From assembly GCA_018136815.1 (NCBI GenBank), contig CM030933.1, positions 3,521,144-3,585,143 on the forward strand: a DNA stretch of 64,000 nt, in the 5' to 3' direction. This document shows, in pieces, positions 23,333 through 33,655 of the stretch. The first letter of the stretch is position 1. The number at the start of each line of letters is the position of its first letter. Under the pieces are notes generated by a model, which saw nothing but the letters and a program-made list of their open reading frames with translations, did not search any database and was not told the DNA's origin. A program made the translations under genes and the position numbers. This DNA is from Isochrysis galbana. Its lineage: Eukaryota; Haptophyta; Isochrysidales; Isochrysidaceae.

Positions 23333-23408
23333 CCGTGCAGGGTGGGTGGGTGGGGTGGGGTGGGGTGTGGGGTGGGGTGGGGTGGGGTGGGGTGGGGGGG
23401 GGGGGGGG
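23333..23408. repeat. GGGGT/GGGT microsatellite
   Basis: A G-rich run of GGTGG and GGGGT units ending in a poly-G stretch, 40 bp upstream of the GDPD start. Confidence 0.85.
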
Positions 23409-23596
23409 CGAGAGCGGGAGTCGCCGGCGCGAACAAGATCCGAGAGAAGAAAGGAGAGGGGAGAGAGGGCCGCCAAAAATAAAACTGTGGGCAGAGAAGC
23501 AGAGAAGGCGATCGATCGAGCCTGACTGAGCTCTTCTCTCTCTCTCTGTTGGCAAACGCCAGACTTTCGAGAATTTTTTGGTAAAATTTGGGGTTG

Positions 23597-24347
23597 GGGT
23601 GATCTTTCCCCCCCTTCCTCCTGTGTCTCCGAGTGGGCGGCCGACTCTATCCCGACTTACAAGTAGGTGGTACAAAAAATAGTCGAACGCGAACGCAACT
23701 CAAAGTTTTTGACCGTTTGAACATAGTCAACTACCTACTACTCCCTTGACCCCCAAAGTGAACACTGTGAAAAACACTGACAATTTTCCTCGCGCCGCGT
23801 ACACGCGGCGCTCAACACCTCGCGGCTGCGCCGCGAACACACCCAACTCAAGGCGCGCGACAATGAACACCCGTCAACTACATACTCACCCCCCCTAAAA
23901 AAGTGAACGCGCGTATTATTTTTACCACCTACTTGTATCTTGTAAACAGGAGCGGGACTTACCGATTTTTCGGTGGGCGGAGCTCTCGCTCCGCCCACCC
24001 CCTTCTCCGCGCTCTCTCTCCCCTCTCCTGCGGCACGCGCGATGGCGCGCCTGCGGCAGGCCTCTAGCTGCCCTTTGGCGGCCCCTGGAGGCTCCTGGAG
24101 GCCAGCTCAGGGGGCAGAGGAGGCTGGGGCTGGGCCTTGGCCTCCCCTGCCTCTCCCTCGCTGGCGCTCGTGACTCGTGAGCCTCTGGGGCCCCCACGCT
24201 GCACCTGTCTGCCTGTCGACCAGTGGGGGAGGGGGGGTTGGAGCAATGGGCTGGTCACGAGGGGCCAGGATGGGGATGGGCGAATGCGAATGGGGCGAGC
24301 TTGAGCTTGTGGGGAAGGGAGTGGGTCAGTAGGGCAGTGGCCTCCTG
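23597..24347 (-). mobile_element. 5'-truncated LINE derivative carrying a MITE
   Basis: The minus strand matches the interior of the elements at 50198 and 56332 in order: CAGGAGGCCACTGCC, CTGACCCACTCCCTTCCCC, the GGTGGGCGGAGC stem, GTAAGTCCCGC-like sequence, then CGGAGACACAGGAGGAAGG. The 5' part is missing and the match begins exactly at 24347, where repeat R130 begins. Homology ends near 23597, short of the usual 3' end. It is split by the 276-bp insertion at 23660-23935. Confidence 0.75.
23660..23935. mobile_element. 276-bp MITE with TA target duplication
   Basis: The termini are inverted repeats CAAGTAGGTGGTA at both ends, followed by A-rich sequence. The insertion is flanked by TA on both sides (23658-23659 and 23936-23937). 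Related uninterrupted copies at 50690 and 56825 read straight through the site with a single TA (rc of CGACTTATCCTG). TA duplication and terminal inverted repeats are typical of Tc1/mariner-type MITEs. There is no coding capacity. Confidence 0.85.
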
Positions 24348-24484
24348 AGGTGTCGTTCCGTCAATTGTGGGACATCAGTCGAATTGAGCGATCAAATGTC
24401 CACAGTTGTATATAGAGCAGTATTTTAAAATTAAATGAAGACTAGCATAACAACTTTTTTTCTCTGCTTCCCCCCGCGGTGCAT
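24348..24484 (+). repeat. R130 dispersed repeat, copy 3
   Basis: It runs from AGGTGTCGTTCCGTCAATTG to CCGCGGTGCAT, with extra bases in the middle relative to the copy at 43658. It starts at the exact base where the truncated LINE derivative ends. Confidence 0.8.
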
Positions 24485-24900
24485 GTTCCCCCCGAGGGGG
24501 ACGCTTCCCCCCTGCGGCTCAAATAGAAAAGAGCATCTGAAAGAATTAATGCCCTCTTGTACTCGCCACTGACAACCTGGAACAATTCGACAGAACATAC
24601 CACAGATACGAAAGCGTCATCAACGCTGCACAAGAAGACATGACGTTCGATCCGAACCCGCCTCACCAGGCCCAAGTGCTGGAGTGTCAGAGCAAGGCTC
24701 ATCTCACTCTTGGAGATTGCCTGCGAGGGCGCGCCGGCAGCTAGCGCGGAACGCGGTTCTTGTGGGGAGCTCATAGAGCTTTCCTCGGGGGTGACTACGG
24801 GCATGGTGATCGACGCACAACGCATGACGCACGCACGGAGCACGGCGGGCGCGGAAGTGCGGAAGGAGGCTTGTGGGAGGTGGTGGCAGGCGACTGGGGG
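24485..24900. other. No gene recognised
   Basis: A minus-strand frame (24843-24442) has no motif. The right edge is the TSD of the next hAT. Confidence 0.4.
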
Positions 24901-24908
24901 TGGCTCAG

Positions 24909-27480
24909 CAGTGATGGGACATCAGGCTGATATGAGGTCCTGATGTCATGATATCAGGTCCTTTAGACCTGACAAAGGGGTATCAGGTGGGGGCAAAAAC
25001 AAAGCTGACAAGGCCAATAACAAAACCATGAAAAAAAAACTTTTGGCGCGAGGACGCGAGGACGAGGTGGCGCGGGAAGCCTCTCCATCACCCCCCTCTT
25101 CCCGCTAATGTCTGTACTTTTACATATACGTAATTTTGCCCATTTTATTCACTGCACATGAGGCGTTCCTTCGTCTCTCTCTCTCTCTCTCTCTCTCTGG
25201 CGATGGCCAGTGACGACATGGCGCTGGCTCTTGCCCCAGCCACCGCCCGAGCAGCCTCAGCTTGGGGGACTGAGGAGGTGGACACACTCGAGGGCAGCGC
25301 CCTCGAGTGGTCCACAATTGAGGAGGCAGCCGGCCGCGCGAAGGTCGTGCGCGCCAAGTGCTGCCTCTTCTGCGGGCATTCGTATGTCGGTGGGCCGCAC
25401 AACATCCGGCAGCATCTCGACGAGAAGCTGCCGTGTAGGAATGTGCGCGCGTGCAAGCCACGCGCGCAGTTCAAGGAAAGACACTCGCAGGTTGTCAAGG
25501 AGCTGCGGGCGCGGGCAAGGGAGGCTGAGAAGCGGGCCAAGGAGAAGGAGGAGCGCGAGCAAAAGCGCGAACAAGGCCGCGCACTCGCAGTCGTGAGCGA
25601 GAGCGGCACATCTCTCGCCCTCTCCCAGTCACCCTTCTCACTCACCCCGACACCCCATCCATTTCAGGCGGTCACGGTAGATGATGTCTGCGAGGCGTGG
25701 CTGAAAGTCATCGTCAAGAGGGCTCTTCCACTTGATTTAGTGGAAGACCGTCTGTTTCGGGAGGCAGTCGCCATGACCGCGAAATGTGGGTCGCGTAATA
25801 TGTTGGTCGGTGCAGAGACGCGCCTCCCTTGCAGAAAGGTAATGACCCAGAAGATACTCCCCATCGTTGAGGCTCGACTGGATGAGAAGATTCGTCGCAA
25901 GGTTCAGGGTTTGGCAGAGCTCACTGGCGTCACAATCATATCGGATGGGTGGACGAACGTTTCCCACAAACCGATCATAAATTGTTTGGCTTCGCTCCCC
26001 CTCGGCTCGTATTTTATCGCAGCTCAAGACACTTCAGGCGCGACGAAGGACGCCACGTACATCAAGGACTTCATTGTGAAGCACATTCAGGGCTTTGGGA
26101 GTGAGCATGTTGTAGCTGTTTGCATGGATGGTGCCTGCACTGCGTCTTTCCCTCTCATTGCCGCTGAGTGCCCGCACGTTTTCTCATTCATTTGTCCGGC
26201 GCATAGCCTTGATTGTTTCATGAAGAATGTGTGCAGTGACAAGGGGAAGGTGCGCGTGAAAGGGCTCACAGATCGTGAATTTGATTGGGGAGAGTCCTTC
26301 CTGGCTAAGATGGTTGAGCAGGTCCGTGAGGTGGTTAGTTTTATCACGGCGCATCAGAAGACCCTTGCACGCTACCGAGCTTTGTGCCAGGTTGTGACCG
26401 AGTCTGAGAGACCTGTGGGTGGTATGGAATTGCTGAAAGCTTGCGAGACTCGATTCGCCTCGACTCTCCTGATGCTCATGAGGTACAAGAACGTGCACTT
26501 TGTCTTGGAGCGCCTCATGATCGACCCAGTCTACAATCAATGGGTCGACGGGCAATCGCGCGACAGGAGGGACAAGGCGCAGGCCGTCAAGCGAATCATT
26601 CGCTCTGATGACATCATGGACACAATAAAGGTAGCAATCCAAATCATGGAGCCTGTGTATCGACTCCTGCGGCTTTGTGACGGCAAGCTTGGGGCAAATC
26701 TGGGCAAAGTGTATGGCTACATGCTACAAATTGATACGCACCTGCGCACTGGCATCGCAGCGTTGGATGCACGTAAGAGGCACAAGATTCATGAGCTCTT
26801 GATGGCCAGGTGGGAGTACTTCCATGCCCCAGTCATGACTGCCGCCTATTGTTTGGAGCCTGAATATTGTCGTCGCAAATTTTCATCACAAGAGCTTAAG
26901 GAGCTAAAGGCTTGTTTGAAGCAGATGGCGACCAGGGATCACTCTTATCCAGATATGTTAGCGGATCTCGCCGACTTTCAGGAGGCGTGCACTAGTGGCC
27001 TATTTGATCTCACTGATGATGTTGCATTTTCTAATAGAGCTAAGACTATGGCATCATACAAATGGGCTAATGTGTACTTGTCTCATTGGCCTCACTTGAA
27101 GTGGGCTGCATGTCGTCTTCTCGCGCTGTCTTGCTCGGCGTCAGGGTGCGAGCGCTCTTGGTCCGTCGAGGATTGGATTCACTCGAAGAAGCGCAACAGA
27201 TTGGGCCAAACCACAGTAGAGAGGCTTGTGAGGTGCCACACTAATCTGGTCTTGGAGGATTTGTTGAAGGATTGGGAGTCCCATGTGCTGCCTTGGGAGC
27301 TAGAGATGGTTGTGGAGGAGCCAGAGGACGAAAATGACTGTTAGCTCTGTTTCTGTTCCCGTTAGTATTGTAACTATAGTTACTAACTTTATAATACCTG
27401 ATATTAGGCTAATATCAGGTCTGATATCAGGTGTTAGGTTGTCAAAACCTGACGACCTGATCCCTGACGTCCCATCACTG
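24909..27480 (+). mobile_element. Apparently intact autonomous hAT transposon
   Basis: The 2572-bp element has 18-bp terminal inverted repeats CAGTGATGGGACATCAGG (24909) and CAGTGATGGGACGTCAGG (inward from 27480), one mismatch. Identical 8-bp TSDs TGGCTCAG lie at 24901-24908 and 27481-27488. Subterminal motifs of TGATATCAGG and TCAGGTC type crowd both ends and are likely transposase binding sites. A single full-length transposase gene lies inside. It could be active, by integrity only. Confidence 0.9.
25158..27344 (+). CDS. hAT family transposase
   Basis: The frame is open for 728 codons from ATG 25158; a second ATG at 25203 (MASDDMALAL) follows a CT run and may be used instead. A 75-nt in-frame stretch, 25593-25667 (GTGAGC to TTTCAG), looks like an intron: the related transposase at 1842 lacks it, and removing it leaves about 703 residues. 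Seen in order: a BED-like finger (CLFCGHSYVGGPHNIRQH), a coiled Lys/Glu-rich segment, SDGWTN (first Asp), CMDGAC (second Asp region), CPAHS, and the C-terminal block CSASGCERSW with the catalytic Glu, then SKKRNRLG. These fit cut-and-paste hAT enzymes. No frameshift or premature stop is present. Confidence 0.9.
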   Translation: MRRSFVSLSLSLSLAMASDDMALALAPATARAASAWGTEEVDTLEGSALEWSTIEEAAGRAKVVRAKCCLFCGHSYVGGPHNIRQHLDEKLPCRNVRACKPRAQFKERHSQVVKELRARAREAEKRAKEKEEREQKREQGRALAVVSESGTSLALSQSPFSLTPTPHPFQAVTVDDVCEAWLKVIVKRALPLDLVEDRLFREAVAMTAKCGSRNMLVGAETRLPCRKVMTQKILPIVEARLDEKIRRKVQGLAELTGVTIISDGWTNVSHKPIINCLASLPLGSYFIAAQDTSGATKDATYIKDFIVKHIQGFGSEHVVAVCMDGACTASFPLIAAECPHVFSFICPAHSLDCFMKNVCSDKGKVRVKGLTDREFDWGESFLAKMVEQVREVVSFITAHQKTLARYRALCQVVTESERPVGGMELLKACETRFASTLLMLMRYKNVHFVLERLMIDPVYNQWVDGQSRDRRDKAQAVKRIIRSDDIMDTIKVAIQIMEPVYRLLRLCDGKLGANLGKVYGYMLQIDTHLRTGIAALDARKRHKIHELLMARWEYFHAPVMTAAYCLEPEYCRRKFSSQELKELKACLKQMATRDHSYPDMLADLADFQEACTSGLFDLTDDVAFSNRAKTMASYKWANVYLSHWPHLKWAACRLLALSCSASGCERSWSVEDWIHSKKRNRLGQTTVERLVRCHTNLVLEDLLKDWESHVLPWELEMVVEEPEDENDC

Positions 27481-27488
27481 TGGCTCAG

Positions 27489-28290
27489 GCGCGTGCTTGA
27501 CTTGTATTGACTCGTTGACTCGGGGTATAGACTCGGGAACTCGGGGGGACTCGCTTGGGAACACGGTGGGACTCGACGAAGTTGCTACAAAACCACTCCC
27601 AAGAAACCAAAAACCAAAGTCCTTGGGCTCAGAAAACTAACGTAAACACTCCGGAATCATACGATAAACACACCCCTCCCCGCGCGGCGAAGGCTGAAGT
27701 CGCGATCGCTCGTCATGCGCGAAGATATACGGAAAGAGAGCGCATAACTACGCCACCGAAGGGTTCGAACTATCGTTAAAGTGAAACACGTCCGCTGAAG
27801 CCAACGCGGAGGGTCGAGGAGAGATCCAAACTCGCGCGGGGGGAGAAGGCGATGTGCGGAGAGGCCGAGCGAGGCAGGGAACTGCTCAACTGCAGGAAAC
27901 TGCTCAACTGCAGGGAACTGCTCAACTGCAGGGAACTGCTCACCCTTCCTCGTCTCCTCCATGTAAACGTGTGACGAAACTTGTTGTCTGCTTTTACGCG
28001 GTCGGTGCTCTTTGGTGTGGACATACACTCATCAGTGCTCTTTGGTGTGAGACGTGGATCGTGAATTTCAACGAGATATCGACCCTGTCCCAAGTCAAGT
28101 GAATGGAGTCAAACCACGTGTGTGTTTCAACATGTGGAGTGTCAAGTTGAGTCAAGTAACCTCCAGGTGACAACGAAAGATGTTAGCAGGGATGGGTATA
28201 ATTGAACGCTTTTGGTCTTGACTGTGGCTACCTAAAAAGAAAACAAGCACATATGGATGACAAAAAAATCACCTGGCCCTCTTTTGACGG
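27489..28290. other. Intergenic with an 18-bp tandem repeat
   Basis: At 27877-27944 an 18-bp unit (GGGAACTGCTCAACTGCA) occurs about 3.7 times. GACTCGGGG-type repeats lie at 27505-27560. No gene was recognised. Confidence 0.6.
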
Positions 28291-28307
28291 AACGCGACTT
28301 TGGCAAG

Positions 28308-28421
28308 CCATCAGGCATGCCAGGAGGATGGGTGGTTCCTCCCCCATGGCAGGGGAGGAGAGGAGAGAGGGGGGGGGGCTCATGCCCCCCATGGGTCAAC
28401 CAAGTATAAACTTAGTTGTTG
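28308..28421 (-). mobile_element. 5'-end fragment of a LINE derivative
   Basis: The minus strand begins with the family leader (AACTAAGTTTATACTTGG), then TTGACCCATGG, and matches the first about 110 bp of the element at 56332 up to GATGGCTTGCC. There the similarity stops abruptly. Retaining a 5' end while losing the 3' end is unlike ordinary reverse-transcription truncation. Confidence 0.75.
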
Positions 28422-28946
28422 AGTGTTGAGTTTAGCAGTCGAGGCTTGCGCGCACGCGAGTGTCAGATCTCTCGATGCCGCAGATTGCAGATTGCTTCTC
28501 GATTCTTCAAGGATTTTTTTGTGCAACTTTGCCCTTAAGGAGGAGCAAATCGCTCATTGGCGTCAGCCGCATCATTCCGTTGATATCTCTACTCCGGACT
28601 GCCCACGAACACCGACACAATAGCTTAGAGGGCAAGGGCAAGGGATTTGGTGCGCGTGGGTAAGCGCGAGGAGCGGGACTAGCTTCTGGCGCACGGCAAC
28701 ACACGTTCAAGGCGCAACTAGCGCAGCCGACTAGACCGCGTCCAAGCACAAAATCATTGCGAACGAAGCACGGCCGTATACCTCAGTCAACATGTAACAT
28801 GTGTCATTTATTTGTGATTGAGGTCAAGATCTTTGTCAATTACTCGCCGCCATTTATTGCAAGGCTATTCAACATGTCATGCTTGAGCGCCACCATCGCC
28901 ACTCTCGCGATTCGCCATCATTAGCACACGTCATGCCACCTCGGCC
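28422..28946. other. Intergenic, nothing recognised
   Basis: No repeat or motif-bearing frame was found. Confidence 0.4.
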
Positions 28947-30174
28947 TTACATGAGACTCGAGAAGATTAGGCCGGAATGAGACATAGATGGCGCCGCATA
29001 TTGATCTCGCGCGCCGCTCGTTGAGCACTTATTCAGAGTCAACGCAAAGTGTTCATGTGATCGGCCGCCCACCACGCTGGATACCACCTGCTCAAGTTCT
29101 CTCACATTTGACGCAAGCCCTCGGTCTACAGCCTCTACTATGACCTCTGAGTCATGCCACTGAGAGAAGAGTGGGTTTGAGGTAAGTTCGATGTGCCGTT
29201 GGGTAGGCACTGCTAACTTGACGTCATCGTCTATGCTCCGCGGGTACGTATGCCCGGATCGCACTCTTTGAAGCTCTTTGTCTAAGGACAAGGCGGGCTT
29301 TTTTCGTAATTCTATCTCGTCACAGAACGTGTCGTGCTGAAATGGTACATGAGCCCTCGCAACGTCAGATGCGTCCACTTGAAAGTCTTGAAGGAGTGAT
29401 TGTGCAGGCGAATCCTTCAGATTACACGCATCACGTTCCATCGCGCCAGGAATCTCCCTGGCGTCGCCCATATTGCACTCCCAAAGCCGTCGCGGTCTGA
29501 CACCCGCAATTGAGTCTTGCAGAAGTGATTGCGGAGGTGAATCCTTCAGATTTAACGCTTCACGCTGCATCTCACCACGAGTCTCTCTCTCGTTGCCCAG
29601 ATTGCACTCCCAACGCCGCCGTGGTCTGAGATCCGCAATGTTAGCCTGTGTTATCCTCTGTTCTATCCCTTGAGATTTGTATGAAGGATCGCGGTGAGGC
29701 GCTGCCCTTTGTCGCGCCACGAGCGCCTCTGGGCGCCCTACCAATTCAGAGGTATGCATCTTTGTAGGTGAGGCATTTGGAACCTCATCAGGCACCTGCG
29801 CAGCACGGCGGCGCTGAGTACGAATTGTGGATGCCGGCAGCGCATTGCTTCAGCGTGGCAAACCTGGCGGTGTTGGCCGCTCTCTTGCGCTCGGTGCGCT
29901 CGGTGTTGCTCGATGTAGTCCTACAAAGTGGAGAATGCGACACAGGAGGAGTCTGTGATCTAACAGGCATGGCGAATGCCCCCGCCGCACGGTGTGCCAA
30001 TGTGCTTACGTGGCGCGGGCCCACCTGCCACAGCTGCGTCTGCCGTAGGATCCGCTCTGCTGCCGCGCGCCGCCTGCGCAGGACCTCGGCCACGTTGAGC
30101 ATCCCTCCTGTGGCCGGCTGCTCCGCTCGCCTCTTTGGCCGAGAGCGGCGCCCGGAGGAGCGCCTCGCGCCCAT
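28947..30174 (-). CDS. Hypothetical protein with a duplicated 45-residue unit, probably two exons
   Basis: A likely first exon starts at ATG 30174 (MGARRSSGRRSRPKRRAEQ, a basic nuclear-type N-terminus) and stays open to about 29790. A second open stretch, about 29830-28947, in another frame has no ATG at its start, which suggests it is a downstream exon. Candidate acceptors (TACTCAG, GCGCAG) lie near 29800-29825 and a GTAAGC donor near 30005. The exact junction is unresolved. The second part contains two tandem units with RPRR.WECN.G..RE..G.M.R.A.NLKDSP.QSLLQD. No known family was recognised. The upstream sequence on the coding strand is CT-rich. Confidence 0.4.
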
Positions 30175-30639
30175 CAAGGGCAGGGCAGTGGATAGGAGGG
30201 GAGGAAGGGGAGGTGGGAAGAGTGAGGAGGCGAGGAGGCGAGGAGGGGTCGAGGAGAGGAGAGAGATGGGGTGGAGGGCGAGGGGGTGGCCGGGGCAGGG
30301 GGGGGCAAGCGAGGGAGGGGGGACGGACGGGAGAGACGGGAGAGAAAAAGCGCGGGGGAAGCTGCGGGCGGGGGCGGTTTGACCGGAGGAATAATGAGAG
30401 GGAGCATGTATTAAGAGATAAGGATCAGAGGAAAAAGAACAATCTTGAAGATCCCCACTGACCCACTGACCCACTGTGTGAATCAGTGAACCCGTGTTTG
30501 TTCGGAATACAGGGATGTTTACATCTATTTATGCATGCATGAGGGGGAAAGGGGGGAGGGGGGCGAGCCTGTGGCTTGTGGGCGCAGGGCGAGGCTGGGT
30601 CGCTGGGTCGGTGCGTGGTGGTGGTGGCCACCAGTGGTG

Positions 30640-30852
30640 GGTGGTGGGTGGAAGTGGAAGTCAAACCATACGAAGTTTCCCACGTGGGCAACTGCTGCTA
30701 GAATCACTATGTGTCTCAGTCCCAATTCAGCTTCGTGTGAACGTGTATTCTCCTTGCTCACCTGTATGTTTGGTCCGAATCGGGCATCTAGCCTGGCAGA
30801 TCAAATCCAGTCTGCTGTGATGTTGCGCTACAATAAGTCCAAACGTGTGTGA
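30640..30852 (+). pseudogene. hAT transposase C-terminal fragment
   Basis: The frame ends KFPTWATAARITMCLSPNS, ASCERVFSLL, then LADQIQSAVMLRYNKSKR before a TGA. This is the characteristic hAT dimerisation block with the catalytic Glu in CERVF. The upstream catalytic core is absent. It differs in subgroup from the transposases at 1842 and 25158. Confidence 0.65.
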
Positions 30853-30911
30853 GAGAAGTGAGAGAGTGAATGAAATGGATATGTAATTCAACTCTTATGT
30901 TCACCTCTTCT

Positions 30912-31165
30912 TCATTCATTGATTGGTAAGTAGCTGACGAATTGGAGTGGCCCATAGGGCCTGAGTGAGGGCAATGAGGAAGGAGGCATGCCGGCGGCAG
31001 GCGCGGCGGAGGAGACGACTTCAGAGACGCTGACGGGCTGAGGCCCGTCAGCAGAGGAAGGCGGGCAGGCGGGCTTGAGAGGCAGGCGAAGCTCACGGCC
31101 ATAGAGCAAGGCAGCAGGCGACATGCGGGTAATGCGATTGGCGGAAGCGCGCATGCTCATTGGCG
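30912..31165 (-). pseudogene. Gypsy-type integrase fragment
   Basis: The minus-strand frame reads RASANRITRMSPAALLYGRE then LRLPL. This matches the conserved tail of Ty3/Gypsy integrase cores (T.MSP..L.YGRE.RLP). The catalytic D,D,E part is missing. Confidence 0.55.
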
Positions 31166-31226
31166 GTCCAGGCCGCCGAGGAATTGAGAAGTCAACGAAG
31201 CATATGGCGGCGGCCTCGCCTATTCC

Positions 31227-31928
31227 CTAACGGCGGTTGCGGCCGAGGACGACGAGACGACGAAGGTAGGCGCGGTGGGCGTCGGGGATCTCCGGCTCGC
31301 CCTCGCAAAGGAAGCGAATGAACGGCTGGCAGTAGTACGGCGAATGGGCGCCATCGCCTGTCCCATATCGCCAATTATCGGGATGGTCGGGACGAGCCGT
31401 ATCGTGATCGGGAGGAGCGGGGCGGAAGGCGCAATAGGCACAGCCGGTGGCTGTGGTCCATACACCGCCCTCAGACGTAGGGCGCTGCGTGCGAGGCACC
31501 TTCATAGATGCGTCGGTCGGACGGGCCCTAGCGAATGAAGTAGCCAAATCAGCGTGCCCACAATAGCGTGACATCGGATCGAAATCTACCTTAGCATTAC
31601 GCCACGACTCCAAATCCCATTTGGCTCCCTCGGGATGGCCGAGGTTGTCCGCAGGCGGCGCGCAGCGGCGGCTCTTTTGCGAGGGCGGTGCGTCGAGAGG
31701 TGGGAGTCCACCCTCCAACTTAGGAGGCGGCTCCCTGGTGTGGTCGGTGCGTCCCTGGTGGGACCGATCTCCATTACGATGATTCCGAGTATCGGGACCG
31801 CGGCTGCCCCCGGAGTTAGCGGCCGACGGTTTGTCGCTTTTGTCCGGAGCCGGCTTCGACGAACCCAGGCGATCCTTGACCATCCGGACGACGTCGTCGA
31901 TGTGGGCGATTGTGAGCGGACCGTCCAT
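31227..31928 (-). CDS. Unknown ORF, possibly a retroelement gag-like remnant
   Basis: An ATG-started frame of 233 codons reads MDGPLTIAHIDDVVRMVKDR, then a Lys/Pro/Ser-rich linker and a Cys-containing C-terminal half (SRYCGHADLA, GCAYCAF, YYCQPFIRFLCEGE). It lies about 60 bp upstream, on the same strand, of the integrase-like fragment. That fits a collapsed Gypsy element, but I see no reverse transcriptase or LTRs. The Cys/His spacing is not a classic CCHC knuckle, so gag is a guess. Confidence 0.3.
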   Translation of the reverse strand: MDGPLTIAHIDDVVRMVKDRLGSSKPAPDKSDKPSAANSGGSRGPDTRNHRNGDRSHQGRTDHTREPPPKLEGGLPPLDAPPSQKSRRCAPPADNLGHPEGAKWDLESWRNAKVDFDPMSRYCGHADLATSFARARPTDASMKVPRTQRPTSEGGVWTTATGCAYCAFRPAPPDHDTARPDHPDNWRYGTGDGAHSPYYCQPFIRFLCEGEPEIPDAHRAYLRRLVVLGRNRR

Positions 31929-31938
31929 CTGCTTGCTA

Positions 31939-31993
31939 TCTTGATAGATAGAGATAGTGCCCGTGGCTATCTTGATAGATAGAGATAGTCGCC
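31939..31993. repeat. Tandem duplication, ~30-bp unit
   Basis: GGCTATCTTGATAGATAGAG then ATAGT occurs twice in a row, followed by AT-rich sequence rich in TATCTA. Confidence 0.65.
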
Positions 31994-32185
31994 AAAGCCG
32001 CCCGCCTATATCTACTACTACTATATCTATATCTAAGATATCAAGATATCTAGTCCGGCGCCTCCCCCTTTAAAACTAAAACCTTTTAATATTCTTACCG
32101 CACTCGCGGCGAATGGATCCACTACCTACTACACGTAGTACGTAGCATACTTTCAACACTCACCCTCAAGACGACCACCTCGAAG

Positions 32186-32803
32186 TTGGACTCGGGAGCA
32201 GTCTACGGGGAAGCGGCAGTTGATTGGCTGTTCGCGGACGATGAGAGCGACAACAGCAGCGACGACAGTATGGCGATCGACGAGGCTGAGAAGGAACGAC
32301 AAGAACAGGAACGGCTATACAAGCGCGAGAAGGACCTCGAAGACGAGGCCACCAAGTCCCTCAAGCGATGGCTCAGGCTCACGGTGGATTGGAAGCGCGA
32401 ATTCCCGGAGAAGTTGCAAGGCAAGGACCCGACCTGTCTAGATGCCGTCGATGACCTCATGACTTTGGACGTTGGCATTTTATACCGACGCATTGTGGAA
32501 GCGGACTTTGACCGATCGCTGTATGGTTGGATTCCTCGGATGGCTGCGGCTTCGTGGGGGCAAATTGGCGCCCTCAATGCGGAGTCTTTCTGCGAACGTG
32601 CCTTGCGCGCTGCCGGCCACGTCTTAGACGAGGGCAACACGTTGCTAGACAACGACGAACTCGAGAAACTTGTCATTTTGCGCATGAATCGGAGCTTCAT
32701 GCAATTCATGCGTTCCAACCATGCAGATATTGTCCAAGATTCGCATCTGAACACGTTGGTTAGGCGTGGGCGTGAACAGGATGGTGCGCTCGAGCGTGAG
32801 TGA
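32186..32803 (+). pseudogene. hAT-like transposase C-terminal fragment
   Basis: The frame has no ATG at its open start (it extends upstream of 32186), which suggests a partial gene. It contains an acidic Asp/Ser segment, a Lys/Glu coiled stretch, then SLYGWIPRMAAASWGQI, AESFCERALRAAG, NTLLDNDELEKLVILRMNR and FMQFMRSNHADIV. This follows the hAT C-terminal pattern of an A..S.CER core followed by a L..DELE.L..LR.N segment. It is a distinct subgroup from the other hAT pieces here. Confidence 0.5.
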
Positions 32804-33340
32804 AGAGAAGTGTTGGAGGCGAGTCAGCGTGTGAGATTGTCCCGTTTCACAAGCACTCACTATACATACGCCAATCGCAACCGCACTGTCAGTGTGGAAT
32901 GCAGATTGAACATATCGACATGTGAGTGTGTGTAAATCCGCGTGCGTGTGCATCCATATCGTTTGCTGGTACACGCGATTGAAGTGAGGCAGTAACTTAC
33001 TTACTCAGTAACATATTGAACGACCATATGGTCCATATTGTCCATATTGTCCGTGTACACAGGCCTGTCCACGTTCACGTCCACCAACGCTTGCGCTCTT
33101 GTAAACGGACGTGAGCACCCGCTCATATCCCGCGATCTGGTGAACATGGACCGCCGTTCATGTACTGTTTACTAATCGCGGAACACTGGTAGTATGCACA
33201 AGATATTTATGGACGTTCTCGGCGCTCCCGGGGGGAGGGGGGGAGGGGGGGGGAGGGTTCGCAAAGAATACCGCGCGCTCGGAGGATGATATTGTATCTC
33301 AAAGAAGAGGGCCGCACAGAATCGCGCCCCGCCCCCCCCC
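32804..33340. other. Intergenic, nothing recognised
   Basis: Several TGTCCATATTGTCC-type short repeats lie near 33020-33060. There is no coding signal. Confidence 0.4.
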
Positions 33341-33408
33341 CCCCCCCCCCCTCTCTCTTATCTCTCTCTTCTGATCTCTCTAATATATCCCGCCTTCCCC
33401 CCCCCCCC

Positions 33409-33655
<247 letters not shown>

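Noticed and set aside
23292-23675. N-terminal extension of the GDPD frame
   Set aside because: It crosses a GGGGT microsatellite and transposon sequence, and the family normally starts just before HRG.
27740-27780. tRNA-like GGGTTCGAAC
   Set aside because: A T-loop-like string only; no cloverleaf, D-arm or acceptor pairing upstream.
27877-27944. CRISPR-like array
   Set aside because: The 18-bp units are directly adjacent with no spacers; a simple tandem repeat in a eukaryotic genome.
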